From Paenibacillus pabuli NBRC 13638 (lineage in GTDB: Bacteria > Bacillota > Bacilli > Paenibacillales > Paenibacillaceae), in contig NZ_BCNM01000010.1 in the NCBI RefSeq assembly GCF_001514495.1, positions 124,001 through 188,000 on the forward strand: DNA of 64,000 bases, written 5' to 3'. The notes beneath the pieces were generated by a model. The model ran no database searches and had not been told where the DNA came from. It saw only the letters and a list, made by a program, of their open reading frames with translations. This document shows positions 36,629 through 45,470 of this stretch, in pieces. Within the stretch, counting starts at the first letter, position 1. The number at the start of each line of letters is the position of its first letter. Position numbers and translations under genes: made by a program.

Positions 36629-38188
36629 ATGAGCACATCAGGCAGACGTTCAGGACAGCGAAAAGAATCACGGACTGAAACCGTTATTTTACATTCTGTC
36701 CGAAGTCGAACTGTACCCAAATTGAAGCGCAAACGTACAGGAGCGCGGGGGGCCAAAAGGGAAAAGCAGTATAAACAGGGCTACCACCGAGGGTATGATG
36801 AGGGCGTACGGCAGGGACAGAGCTCATTCGGGCTGGTATTCGAAGGAGTAAGTATCATTATCCCGACGTACAATCAGCGCGAGTATGTCCTGCAATGTGT
36901 GTCCAGTATCGAGAAACATACGCCTGCGCCTTTTGAAATCATCGTTGTGGATAACGCATCCAAAGACGGCACCGCAGAAGCCGTGCTTCGCAAAGGCGGC
37001 ATGATTAGAGTCGCTGCGCTGGATAAAAATCGTGGTTTTGCCGGAGGCGTCAATCACGGGCTGATGATGGCGAGAGGTCGACACATTGTCGTGCTGAACA
37101 ACGACACACTGGTCACCCCGGGTTGGCTGGACAACATGATGACTTGTCTTGACAGCCATCCCGAGATAGGCGTTGTGGGTCCGGTAACGAATTACATTGG
37201 CGGAGATCAGCAAATTGAAGTCCCGTACAAGGAAGTGGAGGACATGTGGTCTTTTGCTGCCCGACATAATCGGCCGGATGCCAATAAACATCGGGAGACC
37301 GAAAGACTGGTCGGATTTTGCTGGCTGTTTTCACGGGAATTGCTGGAGCGAGTAGGTTATCTTGATGAAGGTTATGCCGTGGGCAACTTTGAAGATGACG
37401 ATTGGATCATCCGGGCGAAGCTGGCGGGATACAGGCTGGCGGTGGCTGGGGATGCCTTCATTCATCACTATGGAAGTATTAGTATGAAGGCGCTGGGAGA
37501 GCAGGATTATGTTGTTGTGAATGAGGATAATGAACAGTTTTATACCCGGAAATGGGGAGATCCCCATGCGCTGGTTACGGAAACTTCCCGGCTCTCGCTG
37601 CATGCCAAAGTGTCGTCCGGTCAGCATGAGAACACACCATCCCTTGACAAGATGGACTCTCCTGACCTGAGACAGCGCATGTCTACCAAGGGAAGCAGCG
37701 ATATAACGCTTCACCTGAGACGGAGCACGGATTTTTACCCGGAGGCCTGTTTCATCTGTGATATCAAAGGGGATGTCTACCGACTGATGCATGGACAGCG
37801 GCGCAAGCTGAACATCCCCGTTCCGCGCGGCATTTCTCCCGTTCTGGTTGCCAAACTGGATTTGCTCGGTGTACCTGCAGGTGAGCCGCTGATCTCTGCG
37901 GGTGAGGTACAGGGCTGGCCATTGGAAAGAAATCATGTTCATGCTCAACCGGTTCATGGCAACCGCGAGGCGTTGGAGGAAGGCATGATTGTAGCTACAA
38001 CGAATGACCGGGATGTATGGTACCAGATTAGTGAAGGTAAGCGCAGAAGGTTTGTAACCCCCTATGCTGCGGAACGGTGGGGAGTGAAATCCGGGCATGT
38101 TCTTCATGTATCTGTCAACCAATTGCATTCGATGGAAGAAGGCTGGCCCATCATTGCTCCCCCGCAGCTTTTGAATGAAGATTTGTAA
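36629..38188 (+). CDS. Family 2 glycosyltransferase with basic tail and C-terminal binding module
   Basis: A protein of about 519 residues. The N-terminus is Arg/Lys-rich, followed by Tyr-Lys-Gln-Gly-Tyr-His-Arg-Gly-Tyr-Asp-Glu-Gly. A GT2 domain covers about 70-320: Ile-Ile-Ile-Pro-Thr-Tyr-Asn, Val-Val-Asp-Asn-Ala-Ser-Lys-Asp-Gly-Thr, Asn-Arg-Gly-Phe-Ala-Gly, Leu-Asn-Asn-Asp-Thr and Phe-Glu-Asp-Asp-Asp-Trp. The last 150 residues have two similar blocks, Val-Tyr-Arg-Leu-Met-His-Gly-Gln-Arg-Arg-Lys and Val-Trp-Tyr-Gln-Ile-Ser-Glu-Gly-Lys-Arg-Arg-Arg, probably a substrate-binding module. ATG 36629 follows GGGGGAA; ATG 36563, overlapping the upstream stop, is the alternative. Confidence 0.85.
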   Translation: MSTSGRRSGQRKESRTETVILHSVRSRTVPKLKRKRTGARGAKREKQYKQGYHRGYDEGVRQGQSSFGLVFEGVSIIIPTYNQREYVLQCVSSIEKHTPAPFEIIVVDNASKDGTAEAVLRKGGMIRVAALDKNRGFAGGVNHGLMMARGRHIVVLNNDTLVTPGWLDNMMTCLDSHPEIGVVGPVTNYIGGDQQIEVPYKEVEDMWSFAARHNRPDANKHRETERLVGFCWLFSRELLERVGYLDEGYAVGNFEDDDWIIRAKLAGYRLAVAGDAFIHHYGSISMKALGEQDYVVVNEDNEQFYTRKWGDPHALVTETSRLSLHAKVSSGQHENTPSLDKMDSPDLRQRMSTKGSSDITLHLRRSTDFYPEACFICDIKGDVYRLMHGQRRKLNIPVPRGISPVLVAKLDLLGVPAGEPLISAGEVQGWPLERNHVHAQPVHGNREALEEGMIVATTNDRDVWYQISEGKRRRFVTPYAAERWGVKSGHVLHVSVNQLHSMEEGWPIIAPPQLLNEDL

Positions 38189-38229
38189 GTGACGGGGTTA
38201 GGCAGCCTTGTAAACCGGTTCGATAGCAT

Positions 38230-38281
38230 GATGCGGAATGTGATGTACAGCGTATTGTATCGCTATACTTCATTCCGCATC
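38230..38281. terminator. Long hairpin after the glycosyltransferase cluster
   Basis: GATGCGGAATG (38230-38240) pairs perfectly with CATTCCGCATC (38271-38281). GTACAGCG/CGCTATAC pairs inside with one mismatch. There is no T-tract directly after it. Position, 42 bp after the last transferase, suggests a transcript end or RNA stabiliser. Confidence 0.5.
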
Positions 38282-38407
38282 CGAACTTTACATATATCAC
38301 GAATCTATGAAAAGTAACGATTGAAAGATTAGCGATTTACTTTTACACTATGACCAATTCAATTTTCGCAAGCATGCTTACGTATATCAAGCCAGGGGGA
38401 ATGCACG

Positions 38408-39349
38408 ATGAATGACACGATGGTAATACAAGCCCAAAGAATTGCTGGTGAATTTCTCCTGGAACAAGTGAAATCCTCATATCCGATTATCGGAAAAGGC
38501 TTTGTCAATCAGGTTTGCGTGGTTGAGACGGAAGGTCATAAAGTCGTCGTCCGCATGAACAATAAGGATAATTACCCCATCTTCATCAAGGAGAAATGGT
38601 GTATTGAGCAGGCAGCAGCAGCGGGTATTCCTGGGCCACATACATGGTCCGTTGGGGTTAAGGATGAAACGGCATATATGATTCAAACGTTTGTCGAGGG
38701 GGATAACGGATTGGACAGCAAGGTAGCCCCGTCCGACATCTGGAGGAGGCTCGGTGAATATGCGAAACGAATTCATTCCATTCAAGTGAACGGTTTTGGC
38801 GAGGAGCTGACTGATCCCATTCAGGGTAAATTCCATTCTCCGCCTCATCCAGGATCAGACGGCAGCTGGCAGGGATATGTGCAGTACAATATCGATAGTT
38901 TGACAGAGCATGATCCGTTGCTAGAGTTGGGCGTAATCAAGAAGAGGGAATCGGAGATGGTACGACAATGGTTCGAGCAGTTGAAGGATGTAAAGTTCCG
39001 TTTCGGTTTATGTCATGGCGATCTCTCGTTGAAAAATACGATGGTTCATCCGACAGGTCGGCTGATATTGCTGGATTGGGGGAGTGCCGAAGTTACTGTC
39101 GTGCCCTATGGAGATGTGATTCATCTGATGCGGTGTCAGCTCCGGGGTGAGGGGCCTGATACAGAAGAATTGAAAGCGTTCTCGGATGGATACGGAATGA
39201 GTGAAGAGGAGCTGGATTTGGCGAGGCATGTGCTGCTGTTAAAAGCCTTTGATACCCTCCGATGGGCTATCGATAAACGTCCGGAGCAGGTTAACGATTA
39301 TGCGGGTTCTGCGAAACAGGTCCTTCACATGGTTAGGGATCGTTTTTAA
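38408..39349 (+). CDS. Aminoglycoside phosphotransferase-family kinase
   Basis: A 313-residue APH/choline-kinase-fold protein. The nucleotide-loop region is Gly-Lys-Gly-Phe-Val-Asn-Gln-Val. The catalytic loop Cys-His-Gly-Asp-Leu-Ser-Leu-Lys-Asn and the metal-binding Leu-Leu-Asp-Trp-Gly-Ser-Ala-Glu are intact. AGGGGGAA lies before the ATG. Families with this fold phosphorylate aminoglycosides, macrolides, sugars or choline; nothing in the context selects one, and resistance should not be assumed. Confidence 0.82.
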   Translation: MNDTMVIQAQRIAGEFLLEQVKSSYPIIGKGFVNQVCVVETEGHKVVVRMNNKDNYPIFIKEKWCIEQAAAAGIPGPHTWSVGVKDETAYMIQTFVEGDNGLDSKVAPSDIWRRLGEYAKRIHSIQVNGFGEELTDPIQGKFHSPPHPGSDGSWQGYVQYNIDSLTEHDPLLELGVIKKRESEMVRQWFEQLKDVKFRFGLCHGDLSLKNTMVHPTGRLILLDWGSAEVTVVPYGDVIHLMRCQLRGEGPDTEELKAFSDGYGMSEEELDLARHVLLLKAFDTLRWAIDKRPEQVNDYAGSAKQVLHMVRDRF

Positions 39350-39387
39350 GGCCTTGGGGGCAGGGTCCTTGTTCACGTTATTTTGGA

Positions 39388-39533
39388 CTAACGAATCCGA
39401 AACACCTTATTCGGTCCTATACGCACCGTTATGAGATGCAACGAATCCCAGGGGCGGTTATTTCATCGATGAGGTCTCTTTTGAGGCTCTGACGGGTGCT
39501 TTACACCGAAATACCGTCCCTGAAGATCGTTAG
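39388..39533. repeat. Candidate MITE-like intergenic repeat (second type)
   Basis: The element begins CTAACGAATCC and ends GATCGTTAG, giving short inverted ends. Inside are three related modules of about 28 nt: AACGAATCCGAAACACCTTATT (direct), AACGAATCCCAGGGGCGGTT (direct) and, on the other strand near the end, AACGATCTTCAGGGACGGTA. Only one element occurs in the window. I recall similar TAACGAATC-type repeats in Paenibacillus genomes, but cannot check. It sits in the 373-bp gap between the kinase gene and the glutaredoxin-like gene. Confidence 0.5.
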
Positions 39534-39722
39534 AATTATTTTAAATTTATTTAATCTTTCTATCCTCTTATAGGTTTATTCTATTGGCAGATCCATTGAC
39601 GCTTGAAGAGGTGAGGAGTACATTTATAGCCATAATTCTTATTTAACAGATAGGAATTAGTGGTCTGGGTGGTAGTTGCACTTGGATCTCCCATCCCTAT
39701 AAATCAATCAGGAGGTATGCCG

Positions 39723-39998
39723 ATGTCTTCTTCATCGAAAAAAGTAGTGCTCTGGAGCAAAACAGGCTGTCATTTCTGCGGGGAGGTTAAGGCATTCCTA
39801 ACAGCCCGCAACCAGCCTTTTGAAAACATTGAAGTGCAGGGCAACGATGTGCTGAGGGACGTGCTTGAAGCCAAATATGGCATTCGACATGTACCTGTCA
39901 TTGAGGTGGGTGGAGACGGCAAGTATGAAGCATTGCTGGAGCCTGATTTGGAGAAACTGGCGGAACTTCTCGCCCAGCCTGATGAAGCAGCAGTCTGA
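39723..39998 (+). CDS. Glutaredoxin-like thiol redox protein
   Basis: A 91-residue protein with a thioredoxin fold. Ser-Lys-Thr-Gly-Cys-His-Phe-Cys-Gly-Glu holds the CxxC redox pair, and Val-Pro-Val-Ile-Glu-Val is the cis-Pro loop. AGGAGGT lies before the ATG at 39723; the longer upstream frame is not supported. It stands just before the sulfur-related monooxygenase cluster. The 12-mer TTAACAGATAGG, found again before the ABC binding-protein gene, lies 69 bp upstream of its start. It may supply reducing power for sulfur metabolism; that is inference. Confidence 0.82.
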   Translation: MSSSSKKVVLWSKTGCHFCGEVKAFLTARNQPFENIEVQGNDVLRDVLEAKYGIRHVPVIEVGGDGKYEALLEPDLEKLAELLAQPDEAAV

Positions 39999-40156
39999 CC
40001 GAACGTGGCGGATCTCTGGATAAAGCAGTTTCCGGCTGCTCAAGGCTGTCATTTCAGTGTGCAGCAGTCGGGACGTTTAAATCCCCTTTAAGACATTGTT
40101 TTTCCTTGTATTCAGATATCCAATCCTTATATAGAAAAGTTCTATAAGTAACGCTG

Positions 40157-40185
40157 TTGACCGATGTGCGGGGCAGTGATAAGAT
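40157..40185 (+). promoter_or_regulatory. Sigma-A-type promoter of the monooxygenase operon
   Basis: TTGACC (40157-40162), a 17-bp spacer and TAAGAT (40180-40185) precede the monooxygenase start by about 125 bp. The intervening leader shows no clear S-box or T-box. Confidence 0.55.
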
Positions 40186-40309
40186 TTGTGAAATTAAAGC
40201 TGACCAAACTCATAGGAATAGTTAACTTTTTTGATTTTTCTTCATTCGTAATCCATATCAGATCGGACTTTAGAAAATTCTCGATATATCCTAATCCAAG
40301 GAAGGCGGA

Positions 40310-41656
40310 ATGGTTATGACGGCTCAGCGCAGTTTGAAATTTGGAGCAATTGTCCACGGTGTCGGAGGCAGTATGACGACTTGGAGACACCCGGAGATTC
40401 AATCGGATGCCAGTGTGAATTTTGAATTTTACAAACGCCAGACGTTGAAGGCAGAAGAAGGGAAATTTGATCTCGTTTTTATCGCTGACGGTCTTTATAT
40501 TACCGAGAAATCCATACCTCACTTTTTGAATCGATTTGAGCCAATCAGCTTGTTGTCCGCCCTGGCGGCCATTACATCCCGGATCGGGCTGGTGGGAACA
40601 CTTTCCACCTCCTATAGTGACCCATTCACTGTTGCCAGACAGTTCGGTTCCCTTGATCTGATTAGTGATGGACGCGCTGGTTGGAATGTGGTTACATCCC
40701 CGCTTGAAGGTTCAGCCAAAAACTACAGTAAAAGCAACCATCCATCCCACCCGGAACGTTATCGGATTGCAACCGAATATTTGCAGGTGACCAAGGGCTT
40801 GTGGGATTCATGGGAAGACGATGCCTTTGTCAGAGACAAAGAAAGCGGGGTTTTCTTCGATCCATCCAAGCTGCACACACTCAATCATGAGGGAGAGTTC
40901 TTCTCCGTACAGGGCCCACTTAACATTGCACGTTCAAGGCAGGGTCAGCCGGTCATTTTCCAAGCAGGTTCCTCGGAAGATGGCAAGACCCTTGCTGCCA
41001 AAGAAGCGGATGCTGTCTTCACGGGACATGATTCAATTGAGGATGCACAGGCCTTCTACAACGATGTCAAAACCCGTGCAGCCACTTATGGACGATCCGC
41101 ACAGGATATTGTTATTTTGCCGGGGATCAATCCAATCATTGGACGGACAGAAGAGGAAGCAGAACAGAAATATCAGGAGATTGCCAGTCTGGTGACTATC
41201 GATAAGGCGCTGGATTACCTGGGACGTTTCTTCGAGCATCATGACTTCTCCCAATATCCGCTGGATGAACCATTCCCTGAGCTGAATGGCATTGGCAGCA
41301 ACAGCTTCCGCAGTGGTACGGACAAAATCAAGCGGGATGCCAAAGAGCAGGGATTGACGCTGCGCGAAGTAGCCCTGCGGGCAGCGACACCGAGAAGCAA
41401 ATTCCTCGGAACACCGGAGCAGGTGGCTGACAAGATTCAGGAATGGTTTGAAGCGGAAGCGGCAGATGGATTCATCATTCATTCCGAACTGCCAAGTGGA
41501 TTGTCCGATTTTGTGGAGTTGGTTGTTCCGATTCTGCAAGAGCGCGGCATCTATCGCACCGAATACGAGCATGATACATTGCGCGGCAATCTCGGCGTGC
41601 AAATTCCAGCGAACCGTTACACGGCTGCCCGGGAGCAAGTAGGAACCGAGGCTTAA
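40310..41656 (+). CDS. NtaA/SnaA/DszA-family FMNH2-dependent monooxygenase
   Basis: A 448-residue bacterial luciferase-like enzyme. Features of the NtaA/DszA group: an N-terminal [25 protein letters not shown], and Gln-Ala-Gly-Ser-Ser. These enzymes use FMNH2 and O2 to oxidise C-S or C-N bonds in compounds such as alkyl sulfides, dibenzothiophene sulfone, nitrilotriacetate or S-substituted cysteines. The FMN reductase needed lies downstream at 45.5 kb. AAGGAAGG precedes ATG 40310; ATG 40316 is an alternative. Confidence 0.9.
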   Translation: MVMTAQRSLKFGAIVHGVGGSMTTWRHPEIQSDASVNFEFYKRQTLKAEEGKFDLVFIADGLYITEKSIPHFLNRFEPISLLSALAAITSRIGLVGTLSTSYSDPFTVARQFGSLDLISDGRAGWNVVTSPLEGSAKNYSKSNHPSHPERYRIATEYLQVTKGLWDSWEDDAFVRDKESGVFFDPSKLHTLNHEGEFFSVQGPLNIARSRQGQPVIFQAGSSEDGKTLAAKEADAVFTGHDSIEDAQAFYNDVKTRAATYGRSAQDIVILPGINPIIGRTEEEAEQKYQEIASLVTIDKALDYLGRFFEHHDFSQYPLDEPFPELNGIGSNSFRSGTDKIKRDAKEQGLTLREVALRAATPRSKFLGTPEQVADKIQEWFEAEAADGFIIHSELPSGLSDFVELVVPILQERGIYRTEYEHDTLRGNLGVQIPANRYTAAREQVGTEA

Positions 41657-41760
41657 GTAACTGGAGAGCTGAAATTCGGTAACAGTCTAGGAATGAGGGA
41701 TTCGGGTGAACTATTCGGATTGCATATGCGGAAGGTGCCGAATGATGCTATAAAACCAAG

Positions 41761-41821
41761 TTAACAGATAGGTTATGTTGATGAAAAATCTATAATTCAT
41801 TAAATCATTAATTCAATGAAT
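41761..41821 (+). promoter_or_regulatory. Inverted repeat and shared 12-mer before the ABC binding-protein gene
   Basis: TTAACAGATAGG at 41761-41772 also occurs at 39643-39654, upstream of the glutaredoxin-like gene. ATTCATT (41795-41801) and AATGAAT (41815-41821) form an inverted repeat with a 13-bp centre, 35 bp before the start codon. A shared sulfur-responsive regulator is possible. Confidence 0.35.
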
Positions 41822-41855
41822 CAATGACACCTGTATACAAAGAGGGGGAAGCTAT

Positions 41856-43499
41856 ATGAACAGGTCTATCTCATGGATGAAATATATGGCATTGGCGGCA
41901 GTATTGGTGCTGGTATTATCCGGTTGCGGAGCGACAGGTAACTCGAACAGTACAGTTCAGGCTTCCAGCGGGGAGCAGGCGACTGGGCAAGCAGAAGGTG
42001 GGAACCTGACCTACGCACTGGCCACATCTCCGGATACGCTGGACCCGCATCGAAGTGGTCTTGCCGTCACCGTACGTGCGATCCGAACGATCTATGACAA
42101 TCTGGTGGTTCAGCTGCCGGATGGTTCCATCAAACCTTGGCTCGCCAAGGAGTGGAGTGTATCGGAGGATGGCAAAAGTTATACGTTCAAACTGCGTGAA
42201 GATGTGAAGTTCCATGATGGAACTCCATTTAACGCAGAATCCGTGAGGTTCAATCTGGATCGGGTGATCGATCCTGCCACCAAAGCCGCCAATTCCCTTG
42301 CCCTGATCAGACCCTATAGCTCCTCGGAGGTCATTGATGAATACACCATCAAGGTGAATCTGGAACAACCTTCACAAGCTTTTCTCGGCAACTTGAGTCA
42401 GGCCCTGCTAGGAATCGTATCACCTACAGCGGCCAAGAAATATGGCGATCAACTGGGTAAAAACCCGGTGGGGACCGGTCCGTATACCTTTGTGAAATGG
42501 GATGAAAATGCGGATATCGTTGTCGCCAAAAATAAGGATTATAACTGGGCTCCCGCAACCGTTGAAAATAAAGGTGCCCCTCATATCGATACGATTACGT
42601 TTAAAATTGTACCGGAAGAAGCAACGCGCATCGGAAGTGTACAGAGTAAGCAGGTACTCGCCGCCGAGACCGTTCCACCGCAAAATATTGCTGCCCTGAA
42701 GAACGCTCCGAACCAGCAATTGCTGCAGGCCAATACCGTTGGCTTGCCGTATACTCTCTTTTTCAATCTGCGCAAAGCGCCTTGGGATGATGTGAAAGTC
42801 AGACAGGCGGTGCAATCTGCAGTTGATGTGGAATCCATCGTGAAGACACTGTATCTGGGCAACTACGAACGAGCGTGGTCTGCACTGTCTCCGGGAATCC
42901 TCGGTTATGATGCTTCTCTGGAAGGAAGCATCAAACCGGATATCAACAAGGCCAATCAGCTGCTTGATGAGCAAGGTTGGGTCAAGGGAGCAGATGGAAT
43001 TCGTGCAAAAGATGGTAAGAAGCTGACCCTGCATTATGTGGACGGTTCACCGAACCGGGAGAAGCGTAACGACATTGCTGCGATTATTCAGCAGCAGCTC
43101 AAGCAGGTCGGCATAGCTGTTGAAGTTGAAATTACGAAGGATATTGCAACTGTCATCTATCAGAACTGGGATTATGATCTCTATGGCAACAGCCAGGTCA
43201 ACTCCGATCCGAATGCTCTCTACGCCTTCTATCATACGAGTGCAGAAGGTGAACGTCCGACATTATCCGGTTTATCCGATCCGAAGATCGATAAACTGCT
43301 GGAACAGGGAGCGGTGGAGACTGATCCGGATAAACGCGTGGATATCTATAATCAGATTCAGCAATATCTGATCGAGCAGGCTGTAATTTTGCCGATCTAT
43401 GTGTTCCCTTATACGGTGGCTGCATCCAAGTCGGTGCAAGGTATCAAGTTTGATTCACTCGGGTATCCGCTCTTTAACGATGTTCGGATTCAGCCATAA
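41856..43499 (+). CDS. ABC transporter substrate-binding lipoprotein (peptide/nickel type)
   Basis: A 547-residue family 5 extracellular binding protein. The signal ends in Leu-Ser-Gly-Cys, a lipobox, so it is anchored outside by lipid. Diagnostic segments are Thr-Leu-Asp-Pro-His near residue 60, Lys-Pro-Trp-Leu-Ala-Lys-Glu-Trp, and Tyr-Thr-Phe-Lys-Leu-Arg-Glu-Asp-Val-Lys-Phe-His-Asp-Gly-Thr-Pro-Phe. Between monooxygenase genes it probably captures an organosulfur compound or modified peptide, not general oligopeptides. The permeases follow; no ATPase gene is present in this cluster. Confidence 0.92.
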   Translation: MNRSISWMKYMALAAVLVLVLSGCGATGNSNSTVQASSGEQATGQAEGGNLTYALATSPDTLDPHRSGLAVTVRAIRTIYDNLVVQLPDGSIKPWLAKEWSVSEDGKSYTFKLREDVKFHDGTPFNAESVRFNLDRVIDPATKAANSLALIRPYSSSEVIDEYTIKVNLEQPSQAFLGNLSQALLGIVSPTAAKKYGDQLGKNPVGTGPYTFVKWDENADIVVAKNKDYNWAPATVENKGAPHIDTITFKIVPEEATRIGSVQSKQVLAAETVPPQNIAALKNAPNQQLLQANTVGLPYTLFFNLRKAPWDDVKVRQAVQSAVDVESIVKTLYLGNYERAWSALSPGILGYDASLEGSIKPDINKANQLLDEQGWVKGADGIRAKDGKKLTLHYVDGSPNREKRNDIAAIIQQQLKQVGIAVEVEITKDIATVIYQNWDYDLYGNSQVNSDPNALYAFYHTSAEGERPTLSGLSDPKIDKLLEQGAVETDPDKRVDIYNQIQQYLIEQAVILPIYVFPYTVAASKSVQGIKFDSLGYPLFNDVRIQP

Positions 43500-43540
43500 C
43501 ACGAAACGTGAATTATGCAACAGGAAGGAGACGACCCGGT

Positions 43541-44473
43541 ATGGTTCAAACGATACTGACAAGACTTGCTACATCGCTTCTGGTTATTTTGGGAGCTTCG
43601 GTGTTGGTGTACTGCATCATGTATCTGCTGCCGGGTGATCCGGTCCTGCTTATGCTGGACCCGTCATCGGCAACACCCGAGATGATTCAGAACCTGCGGG
43701 TTCAGCTTGGTCTGGATCAGCCGTTTTACATCCAGTTTGCCAACTATTTCGGAGACATGCTGCGCGGGGATTTCGGCAAATCCATGATTAATTCCGACCC
43801 GGTGCTGCCCAAAATATTGGAACATTTCCCTGCCACACTGGCGCTGACCGCGCTCAGCTCAATCATAGCAATAACCATTGGCATTACGCTCGGCGTACTG
43901 TCTGCCATTCATCGTAATGGCGTGATTGATTTTATCGCCCGGCTCGTTGGATTGTTTGGCATCTCCATGCCGACCTTCTGGACCGGCATTCTGTTGATCC
44001 TGTTGTTCTCGGTTCAGCTCGGATGGTTTCCGGCAATGGGTTCCGACGGATTCAGTTCATTGGTGCTTCCTGCTGCAACACTGGGTCTCGTCGGTGCGGG
44101 GTTCATCGTACGTATGGTGCGTAACAGCATGCTGGAAGTGGTGAACGAACCGTTTATCGTGGCATTACGAGCAAAAGGTCTTTCACAGCGGACCATCATG
44201 TACGGTCATGCGCTGCGTAATGCACTGATTCCTGCTGTAACGGTCATCGGCATGTTGATTGGTGATTTGCTTGCAGGAACCGTCGTGGTGGAGACGGTCT
44301 TCTCCAGACAGGGGATCGGCAGAATCATCGCGGATGCATTGATGGCCAAAGACCTGCCCGTCGTGCAGGGCGTAGTTTTTTTTACAGCGATTATCTATGT
44401 CGTGTTGAATCTACTTGTGGATATCTCTTATGCGTATATTGATCCCCGGGTTAGGCGTGCAGTCCGAACATGA
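43541..44473 (+). CDS. ABC transporter permease, DppB type
   Basis: A 310-residue membrane permease with six hydrophobic segments. Pro-Gly-Asp-Pro-Val after the first helix, Leu-Gly-Leu-Asp-Gln-Pro, and the EAA-loop region Arg-Ala-Lys-Gly-Leu-Ser near residue 210 mark the DppB/OppB group. ATG 43541 lies 10 nt after AGGAAGGAG; the GTG at 43508 is less likely. It pairs with the next gene as a heterodimeric channel. Confidence 0.9.
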   Translation: MVQTILTRLATSLLVILGASVLVYCIMYLLPGDPVLLMLDPSSATPEMIQNLRVQLGLDQPFYIQFANYFGDMLRGDFGKSMINSDPVLPKILEHFPATLALTALSSIIAITIGITLGVLSAIHRNGVIDFIARLVGLFGISMPTFWTGILLILLFSVQLGWFPAMGSDGFSSLVLPAATLGLVGAGFIVRMVRNSMLEVVNEPFIVALRAKGLSQRTIMYGHALRNALIPAVTVIGMLIGDLLAGTVVVETVFSRQGIGRIIADALMAKDLPVVQGVVFFTAIIYVVLNLLVDISYAYIDPRVRRAVRT

Positions 44474-44528
44474 GGACGGATGGAACGGTCTGAAACATCT
44501 GAACGCGTAGTGAGGAAGGAGGAGTCTT

Positions 44529-45446
44529 ATGAGCATGAAACCATTGGTGGGTGATAAAAAAAGTTGGACGGCCAGAACAGGACGTTTACGCCTCTGGAGT
44601 CGCCGTCCCCTGCGTTACCGCGTATCATTCGCGGTATCCCGTTTATTCTTTTATGCAGCTGTGCTGGTGGTGGTATTTACCGTCACTTGTGCAATCGTGC
44701 CGGGCTGGATTGCTCCTTATGATCCAACTCAGATGATGACGGACGCTATCCTGCAGGCTCCCTCTGCTGCGCACTTATTTGGGACCGATTATTTTGGCAG
44801 GGATATCTTCAGTGTGGTTGTACATGGCAGCAGGGATTCACTGCTGATTGGATTTGCCTCGGTGCTGGTAGGGGGACTTGTGGGTAGTGCCCTTGGCATT
44901 ATTGCTGGCTATGCAGGAGGTGTTTTGGACACCATCACCATGCGGGCAGTCGATATTCTGATGGCTGTTCCTGGCGTGTTGCTGGCATTATCCGTTGCGG
45001 CAGCATTGGGACCTGGTCTGCTTAACATTGCACTGGCTGTTGCGGTATCCTCTATTCCGGGGTACGCACGGGTGATGCGTGGGCAGGTCATGTCCGTTAA
45101 AGGTTTGCCTTTCATTACAGCTACACGTTCACTTGGGGGCTCCAATGCCCGTATTTTCTGGAAGCATGTACTGCCTCATTCGTTGTCACCGTTGCTCGTT
45201 ATGGGGACGCTGGGCGTGGGTACCTCCATTCTGACAGGCTCCGGGCTCAGCTTTCTCGGACTTGGCGTGTTGAAGGAAATTCCGGACTGGGGAGCATTGC
45301 TCTCGCAAGGGAGAGGTTATCTGACGGTTGCCTGGTGGATCTGTACCTTCCCGGGACTCGCAATTACCATGTTTGTGCTGGCGGTTAATCTGATTGGAGA
45401 CGATATTCGCGACCGGTTGGACCCCAAAGTAAAAGGAGCGGCTTGA
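44529..45446 (+). CDS. ABC transporter permease, DppC type
   Basis: A 305-residue permease of the DppC/OppC group. The N-terminal cytoplasmic tail is basic, then a first helix, then Leu-Phe-Gly-Thr-Asp-Tyr-Phe-Gly-Arg-Asp, the family hallmark. Ala-Thr-Arg-Ser-Leu-Gly-Gly begins the EAA loop, and Leu-Ser-Phe-Leu-Gly-Leu-Gly-Val follows. AGGAAGGAGG precedes the ATG. The ATPases that must drive it are not encoded here. Confidence 0.9.
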   Translation: MSMKPLVGDKKSWTARTGRLRLWSRRPLRYRVSFAVSRLFFYAAVLVVVFTVTCAIVPGWIAPYDPTQMMTDAILQAPSAAHLFGTDYFGRDIFSVVVHGSRDSLLIGFASVLVGGLVGSALGIIAGYAGGVLDTITMRAVDILMAVPGVLLALSVAAALGPGLLNIALAVAVSSIPGYARVMRGQVMSVKGLPFITATRSLGGSNARIFWKHVLPHSLSPLLVMGTLGVGTSILTGSGLSFLGLGVLKEIPDWGALLSQGRGYLTVAWWICTFPGLAITMFVLAVNLIGDDIRDRLDPKVKGAA

Positions 45447-45470
45447 CCGCTATGCCAAGGAGGAATCATG

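Noticed and set aside
38408..39349. Aminoglycoside resistance gene
   Set aside because: Only the broad phosphotransferase fold is evident; many such kinases act on sugars or choline, so a resistance call is not justified.
39534..39722. Possible S-box (SAM) riboswitch before the sulfur cluster
   Set aside because: The conserved S-box stem sequences and a downstream terminator are not visible.
43508..43540. Upstream GTG start for the DppB-type permease
   Set aside because: The GTG lacks a ribosome site, while ATG 43541 follows AGGAAGGAG and gives the usual N-terminus.
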